Assembly (NCBI GenBank): GCA_945861845.1
Contig: CAMAWS010000071.1
Coordinates: forward strand, 1-10,427
Direction of reading: 5' to 3'
Length of the DNA: 10,427 nucleotides
Source of the DNA: Candidatus Sulfopaludibacter sp. SbA3
GTDB taxonomy: Bacteria > Acidobacteriota > Terriglobia > 20CM-2-55-15
Shown here: positions 8,201 to 10,427 of the stretch, piece by piece
Layout of the letters: every line of letters starts with the position of its first letter
How positions within the stretch are numbered: position 1 is the stretch's first letter
The notes under the pieces: model-generated
Seen by the model: only the letters and a program-made list of their open reading frames with translations
What the model was told of the DNA's origin: nothing
The model's database searches: none
Program-made: the position numbers and the translations under genes

Positions 8201-8355
8201 ATGAAAAACTGCGGCGCGCCGTAAACGCCGTCGCGGTCAAGCAATGCCATGGCGGGAATCTCCAGCTCCGCGGCCCTGCATGAAAGGTTTTCGGGAGTGG
8301 AAGCGCCGTCGAGAAAGCTGAAAGCCGAGCTGGCGTGAAGTTCAACGTAGCTCAA
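5203..8355 (-). CDS. dnaE2: Error-prone DNA polymerase DnaE2 (ImuC)
   Basis: This C-family DNA polymerase is the catalytic subunit of the damage-induced mutasome; with ImuA and ImuB it copies past lesions and causes SOS mutagenesis. I start it at TTG 8355, giving 1050 residues, the usual DnaE2 size. The family sequence SYVELHASSAFSFLDGAS follows directly, GGAAGGAG (8370-8363) lies seven bases upstream, and the codon overlaps the imuB stop as TTGA. An ATG at 8571 would add 72 residues that merely reread imuB. A PHP domain occupies about 4-200; its first HxH motif is HAS (H7, S9), so the metal site is altered. The palm has D386 and D388 in PDIDLDLP and D542 in KVDLLGLGMM, the three catalytic aspartates. 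The fingers include FQEQLIRIAM, GEAEELRRAF and FALYGFPESHAASFA. An OB fold lies at about 955-1040, and the replicative tau-binding tail is absent. The frame is intact. Confidence 0.96.
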   Translation of the reverse strand: MSYVELHASSAFSFLDGASTPENLSCRAAELEIPAMALLDRDGVYGAPQFFMCTRKGRPSTHPHVGAEVTSVSGVRYALLAETRAGYRNLCRLITRMKLRAPKGQAAATDSDFAEFAGGLIALTGGEEGPVRTALRHGGPTEGRRALESMIRCYGHDCVYVELQRHFDREEEALNQLAIALAREFRLPLVATNGVRYALKRERKVLDVFTCIRNHRTLETAGRLLSGNSERHLKSHREMSGLFRDLPEAIANTSEVSSRLQFTLDNLGYEFPAYPVPDGETMASFLRKRTDEGAHERFRPYSEKARKQIERELALIEQLHLEGYFLIVRDIVEFCRKNNILVQGRGSAANSSVCYALRITAIDPVAGDLLFERFLSEERNEWPDIDLDLPSGNQRERAIQYVLERYGKYGAAMTANIITYRGRSAAREVGKALGFETAQVESLARVVSTWGFQDDTDGDDALPAQFKNAGFDVCHPQVRTFLELCLAIRDLPRHLGQHSGGLVICQGSLDAVVPIEPASMPNRTVVQWDKDDCANMGIIKVDLLGLGMMAVLEDSFQLIREHDDKEVSLAGIPLDDPDVFAALQKADTIGMFQVESRAQMSCLPRLHPETFYDIVVEVAIIRPGPIVGQMVHPYLNRRRGRERVTYPHPSLEPILARTLGVPLFQEQLIRIAMIAAGFTGGEAEELRRAFGFKRSEKRMKEIEVKLREGMNRKGITGAPQDEIIQSITSFALYGFPESHAASFALLSNASAYLKCHYLAAFTAAMLNNQPMGFYSPATLVKDAQRHGLHFRPVDVTLSGWPCTLEKDSPQENWRVRLGLRYVSGLRESAAQALLGERAVRPFASIDELARRVPELRRDELGLLAEIGALNVLDPEHAIHRRDALWHIERAAQHTGPLLETLDQPDRASPLEAMTAEERLVADFDGTGLTIGLHPMQLCRSELMRQGVLRAIDLFNTANGTRVRIAGCVIARQRPGTAKGFVFMSLEDETGISNVIFMPDVFLEHRWTITESGFLLIEGILQNLDGVRSVKASAVETLHVTAAVTSSHDFH

Positions 8356-9662
8356 TCGTAGACTCCTTCCACGTACCAGCGGCTGCTGCTGCGGTCGCAA
8401 TATATGAGATACAACGTTACAGGCCCGGCGTTCAGCGCGACGGCGACGTCCCACTCGTCGCGGCTCCATCGTGCATTGCTGGTCCACCAGTTTCCCGATG
8501 TCCGCCAGGGTCCGCTGGCCGACACGATCGGGCCATGCGCGCCGCGAAACGCAATCCATCGTGGCTGGCAAGCGCGCATATCGACCGTGGATTCGGGCGC
8601 GGGCCGGAAGGTGCGAAACGCCATTACAGGCTGTTCTTCAGCCGGCCGTGCCAGCCGCGCCTTGAGGCAACCGCCTTCCAGCGAAGCTATAAATCGTTGC
8701 ATGCGAAATGCGCCGGGCCGATGCGTGTCCATCAATTCAGCGGAGCCGATATTTTCCGGCCCGACGATGGCGGCGATTCGAGCCAGCGTCAGTTCGAGCT
8801 TCTCCGGTTCAGGCGAAAGGGGAACAAACAGGCCGTGCTGCGCGACACGAGGCTTCGTATGGATGGCTTCTATTGTCACGTTTGAAATCCCAGTCTTGGG
8901 TGGCCGGGATTCCACGTTGAGCTGCAGCAACTGCAACAACAGCCGGGAGTCCTGGGTTGGGACCGGCAGGCGTAGGACGTACTCGATCAATCCCAGCTTT
9001 AAATGGACTTCGTGTGTCGCCAGGCCTCGGAATTTCAACCGAGTCGAAATTTGACCGAGCAGGCGCGCGAGGATGAACGCGAGCGGTTCCAGCAGTTTGA
9101 TTTCATGATCGAAATCCATCGACTCGATGAAGCGCAGAGGCGCCTGATGCGGGACGAGCACTCGCGGCGAGCGGCCTCCAGCCTGCAGATGCAATAGCGT
9201 TCCTGCATCGCTCAGCCGCACGGCGATATCGTTTCGAGGCAAGGCCGCGAGGGCGCCGAACGTTCGAATGCCCCATCGGTCCAAAGTTTTCTGGATGTTT
9301 TCGGGCGGAGACAGAATCGCAATCGGCAGATCTCGAAGCCGCGAAGCTTCCATGCCCTGCGGGATGACGGTGACGCCTTTGAATCCTTTTGCGGCATGAA
9401 TGGCGGCGTCGCAGCTGGAGGCCACGGCAACATTGACGGTAAATCCAAGAGCATTGGCCTTGTTGGAAAGCGCTGTTGCAATGTCGGCATGCGATCCCCA
9501 GAGCCGTTCCAGTCCTTCGATGTCCAGTACGACGGCATCGCGCCCGATGAGCTCGACTCGCGGCGACCACGCCTGGGCGCAGTCGAGAAGCGCGTCCGAG
9601 GCATTCGATCCATACCGGAGCGACTGGCTCGAAAAATCAGGAATGTAAAGACAGGCGAACAT
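8352..9662 (-). CDS. imuB: ImuB, inactive Y-family polymerase-like mutasome hub
   Basis: This 436-residue ImuB is the adaptor of the mutasome: it resembles a DinB/UmuC polymerase but serves to bring DnaE2 and ImuA to the sliding clamp. The start MFACLYIPDF is the standard ImuB opening. By-eye alignment to DinB puts Y6 at the motif I aspartate. Motif III reads GRDAVVLDIEG (40-50) instead of SIDEAFLDVTG, keeping D42 but losing the glutamate; catalysis is therefore unlikely. A helix-hairpin-helix-like segment covers about 120-165 (TFGALAALP) and the little-finger equivalent about 175-300. QHGLF (275-279) fits the QxxLF clamp-binding pentapeptide. The C-terminal domain ends SGPWRTSGNWW...EWDVAV...RWYVEGVYD, typical of the family and implicated elsewhere in partner binding. 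The gene overlaps imuA by 26 nt and dnaE2 by 4 nt, so the three are one translationally coupled operon. Only a weak GAGA-type ribosome site precedes ATG 9662. Confidence 0.94.
   Translation of the reverse strand: MFACLYIPDFSSQSLRYGSNASDALLDCAQAWSPRVELIGRDAVVLDIEGLERLWGSHADIATALSNKANALGFTVNVAVASSCDAAIHAAKGFKGVTVIPQGMEASRLRDLPIAILSPPENIQKTLDRWGIRTFGALAALPRNDIAVRLSDAGTLLHLQAGGRSPRVLVPHQAPLRFIESMDFDHEIKLLEPLAFILARLLGQISTRLKFRGLATHEVHLKLGLIEYVLRLPVPTQDSRLLLQLLQLNVESRPPKTGISNVTIEAIHTKPRVAQHGLFVPLSPEPEKLELTLARIAAIVGPENIGSAELMDTHRPGAFRMQRFIASLEGGCLKARLARPAEEQPVMAFRTFRPAPESTVDMRACQPRWIAFRGAHGPIVSASGPWRTSGNWWTSNARWSRDEWDVAVALNAGPVTLYLIYCDRSSSRWYVEGVYD
8363..8370 (-). promoter_or_regulatory. Ribosome binding site deciding the dnaE2 TTG start
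   Basis: GGAAGGAG on the minus strand lies seven bases before TTG 8355 and within the last codons of imuB. It is the strongest Shine-Dalgarno in the minus-strand operon and settles the start of dnaE2 in favour of this TTG over the upstream in-frame ATG codons, none of which leads directly into the conserved N-terminus. Confidence 0.85.
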
Positions 9663-10308
9663 ATTTCTCGGAGCGTTGGCGCGGTTGCCGATACCGTACG
9701 GCCTCCGCGTTTACCTCGCTGCCTCCAAGTAAAACACTGTGTGAAGGGAGCGGCGTTCCGGACCAGACCGGTTGGTGCATTTCCACGCGCAGCACTACTG
9801 ACGCCGCCGATTGCGCGACGGATTCCTGTCCGGTGATGAAAAGGATTGTCGGCGTGTTCTCGATCGCGCGTTGAAAGCGAAACCATGTTTTGGGCGGAAC
9901 GCTTCGAATGTTGGATAAGGGGAGATCCGCAATGTCCACGGCGACGACGCCGAAACCGCCCCCTTTGAGGATAAGGTCGGCGGCTTTCAAGACGGCATCC
10001 AGGTGATTGCAGCGAATCCAGAGCAGGCGCTTCAAATCCACGCCGGCTCGGACAGCGGCGTGAGGAGTGAACGCGTCATGCCCGTCGATCAGCGCGACGG
10101 CTTCACCACGAGTGGTTCCCTCCGCAAGAATGGACAGCGCAATGCTGGTCCGCCCGGAGGATGCAGGCCCGGTAATTTCGGTCACTGCTCCGCGAGGCAA
10201 GCCCCCGGTAAGACGATCGAGGCCCGGTATGCCGGTCGAGACGCGCTCGACGACACGCCGGTTGAGATCGACAAGTTTCAATTGGGCGCGAAGCTGTACC
10301 GAATGCAT
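9637..10308 (-). CDS. imuA: ImuA, RecA-like mutasome accessory protein
   Basis: This 223-residue RecA/SulA-like ImuA is the first gene of the imuA-imuB-dnaE2 operon. In the mutasome ImuA binds ImuB and modulates its recruitment, and related proteins interact with RecA. The opening VSTGIPGLDRLTGGLPRGAV (23-42) is the RecA-superfamily linker before the P-loop. The P-loop itself reads GPASSGRTS (48-56), so Arg replaces the Walker A lysine (R53). A Walker B-like strand GFGVVAVDIADLP (118-130) and TILFITGQES (154-163) follow. I choose ATG 10308. A longer frame opens at TTG 10344, but that codon lies inside the promoter palindrome, upstream of the predicted transcription start. No clear Shine-Dalgarno precedes ATG 10308 and the leader is predicted to be about 16 bases. 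The last 26 nt are shared with imuB. Because of the arginine P-loop, ATP hydrolysis is uncertain. Confidence 0.9.
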   Translation of the reverse strand: MHSVQLRAQLKLVDLNRRVVERVSTGIPGLDRLTGGLPRGAVTEITGPASSGRTSIALSILAEGTTRGEAVALIDGHDAFTPHAAVRAGVDLKRLLWIRCNHLDAVLKAADLILKGGGFGVVAVDIADLPLSNIRSVPPKTWFRFQRAIENTPTILFITGQESVAQSAASVVLRVEMHQPVWSGTPLPSHSVLLGGSEVNAEAVRYRQPRQRSEKYVRLSLHS

Positions 10309-10330
10309 ATAACTAAGGACCGAGGGGTAT

Positions 10331-10360
10331 TTAATACCGTACAAGTGTACGGTATGTCAA
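10331..10360 (-). promoter_or_regulatory. Sigma70-type promoter of the imuA-imuB-dnaE2 operon
   Basis: On the minus strand a perfect -35 TTGACA (10360-10355) is followed by an 18-base spacer and the -10 TATTAA (10336-10331, 4/6). The predicted transcription start near 10324 gives a leader of roughly 16 bases before imuA ATG 10308. The whole spacer is occupied by a palindromic operator, so a bound protein would block polymerase on both boxes. A perfect -35 with tight repression is the usual design for SOS operons. Confidence 0.65.
10334..10355. promoter_or_regulatory. Perfect 22-bp palindrome, probable LexA operator
   Basis: Two 10-bp arms, ATACCGTACA and its exact reverse complement, flank a 2-bp centre (10344-10345). 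The palindrome overlaps the last base of the -35 and the first three bases of the -10 of the imuA promoter. imuA-imuB-dnaE2 operons are LexA-controlled in the bacteria studied, so LexA is the natural ligand. The core GTAC-N4-GTAC is close to the cyanobacterial LexA box (RGTACNNNDGTWCB, off only at the first R) and unlike the E. coli or Bacillus boxes. The lexA gene is not in the window, so identity rests on context. Confidence 0.65.
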
Positions 10361-10397
10361 ATCGGGGTGCTGGTGGTGGGATTGAAAAAATCGGGGT
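10359..10397. repeat. Two direct copies of AAATCGGGGT upstream of imuA
   Basis: The 10-mer AAATCGGGGT occurs at 10359-10368 and again at 10388-10397, starts 29 bp apart, just outside the imuA promoter. The second copy is followed by the palindrome CCGGCCGG (10398-10405) and a CATTTCCCATTTTC stretch. The pattern recalls short intergenic repeats found near IS200/REP-type transposases, but the window ends before this can be judged. A regulatory role upstream of the -35 is the alternative. Confidence 0.35.
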
Positions 10398-10427
10398 CCG
10401 GCCGGTCATTTCCCATTTTCTGTACTA

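Noticed and set aside
8356..8571. N-terminal 72-codon extension of dnaE2
   Set aside because: It overlaps imuB out of frame, is Arg-rich and not conserved; the TTG with Shine-Dalgarno at 8355 explains the true start.
10309..10344. Twelve-codon extension of imuA from TTG 10344
   Set aside because: The codon lies inside the operator palindrome and upstream of the predicted transcription start.
1..10427. CRISPR array, tRNA, rRNA or riboswitch
   Set aside because: No regularly spaced repeats, no cloverleaf and no conserved RNA motif was seen on either strand.

Overview
The window is a moderately GC-rich bacterial segment that most resembles Acidobacteriota. The clearest taxonomic hint is the 911-residue membrane-anchored Ser/Thr kinase fused to a PD40/TolB-like beta-propeller and ending in the LNWFEDLKR-type tail; this architecture is heavily expanded in that phylum. 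This is inference from family knowledge, as there is no rRNA or marker gene.

Layout. Positions 1-343 hold no gene I can support. The plus strand then carries two genes. The first (344-1126) is a 260-residue protein of unknown function with a zincin-like HExxE signature. The second (1169-3904) is the Ser/Thr kinase-propeller protein, with its own apparent promoter and almost no leader. From 3943 to the right edge everything is on the minus strand. Read in the direction of transcription (right to left) it is imuA - imuB - dnaE2 (imuC) - hicB - hicA - phd-like antitoxin - vapC-like toxin. The kinase and vapC genes converge across a 38-nt gap.

The centrepiece is a complete SOS mutasome cassette. 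ImuA is a RecA-like accessory protein, ImuB is a Y-family polymerase homologue that has lost catalytic residues but keeps a QxxLF clamp-binding candidate, and DnaE2/ImuC is the C-family error-prone polymerase. The genes overlap (imuA/imuB by 26 nt, imuB/dnaE2 by 4 nt as TTGA), so they are translationally coupled. Upstream of imuA lies a consensus -35 TTGACA and a -10 TATTAA, and a perfect 22-bp palindrome fills the spacer exactly. This is the arrangement of a repressor operator, most simply LexA. The palindrome core GTAC-N4-GTAC resembles the cyanobacterial LexA box more than the Escherichia coli CTGT-N8-ACAG box.

Two small toxin-antitoxin modules sit immediately behind dnaE2 on the same strand: a reversed-order hicBA pair beginning 34 nt after the dnaE2 stop, then a phd/vapC pair. 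SOS read-through into the toxin-antitoxin modules is possible but unproven. Several genes here (kinase, phd, perhaps hicB and imuA) lack a Shine-Dalgarno sequence and have a -10-like box placed so that the mRNA would be leaderless or nearly so. In contrast the HExxE gene and dnaE2 have strong Shine-Dalgarno sequences.

Two gene starts differ from the longest open frames. dnaE2 starts at a TTG at 8355 (1050 residues), not at an upstream ATG. imuA starts at ATG 10308 (223 residues), because the longer frame would begin inside the promoter.
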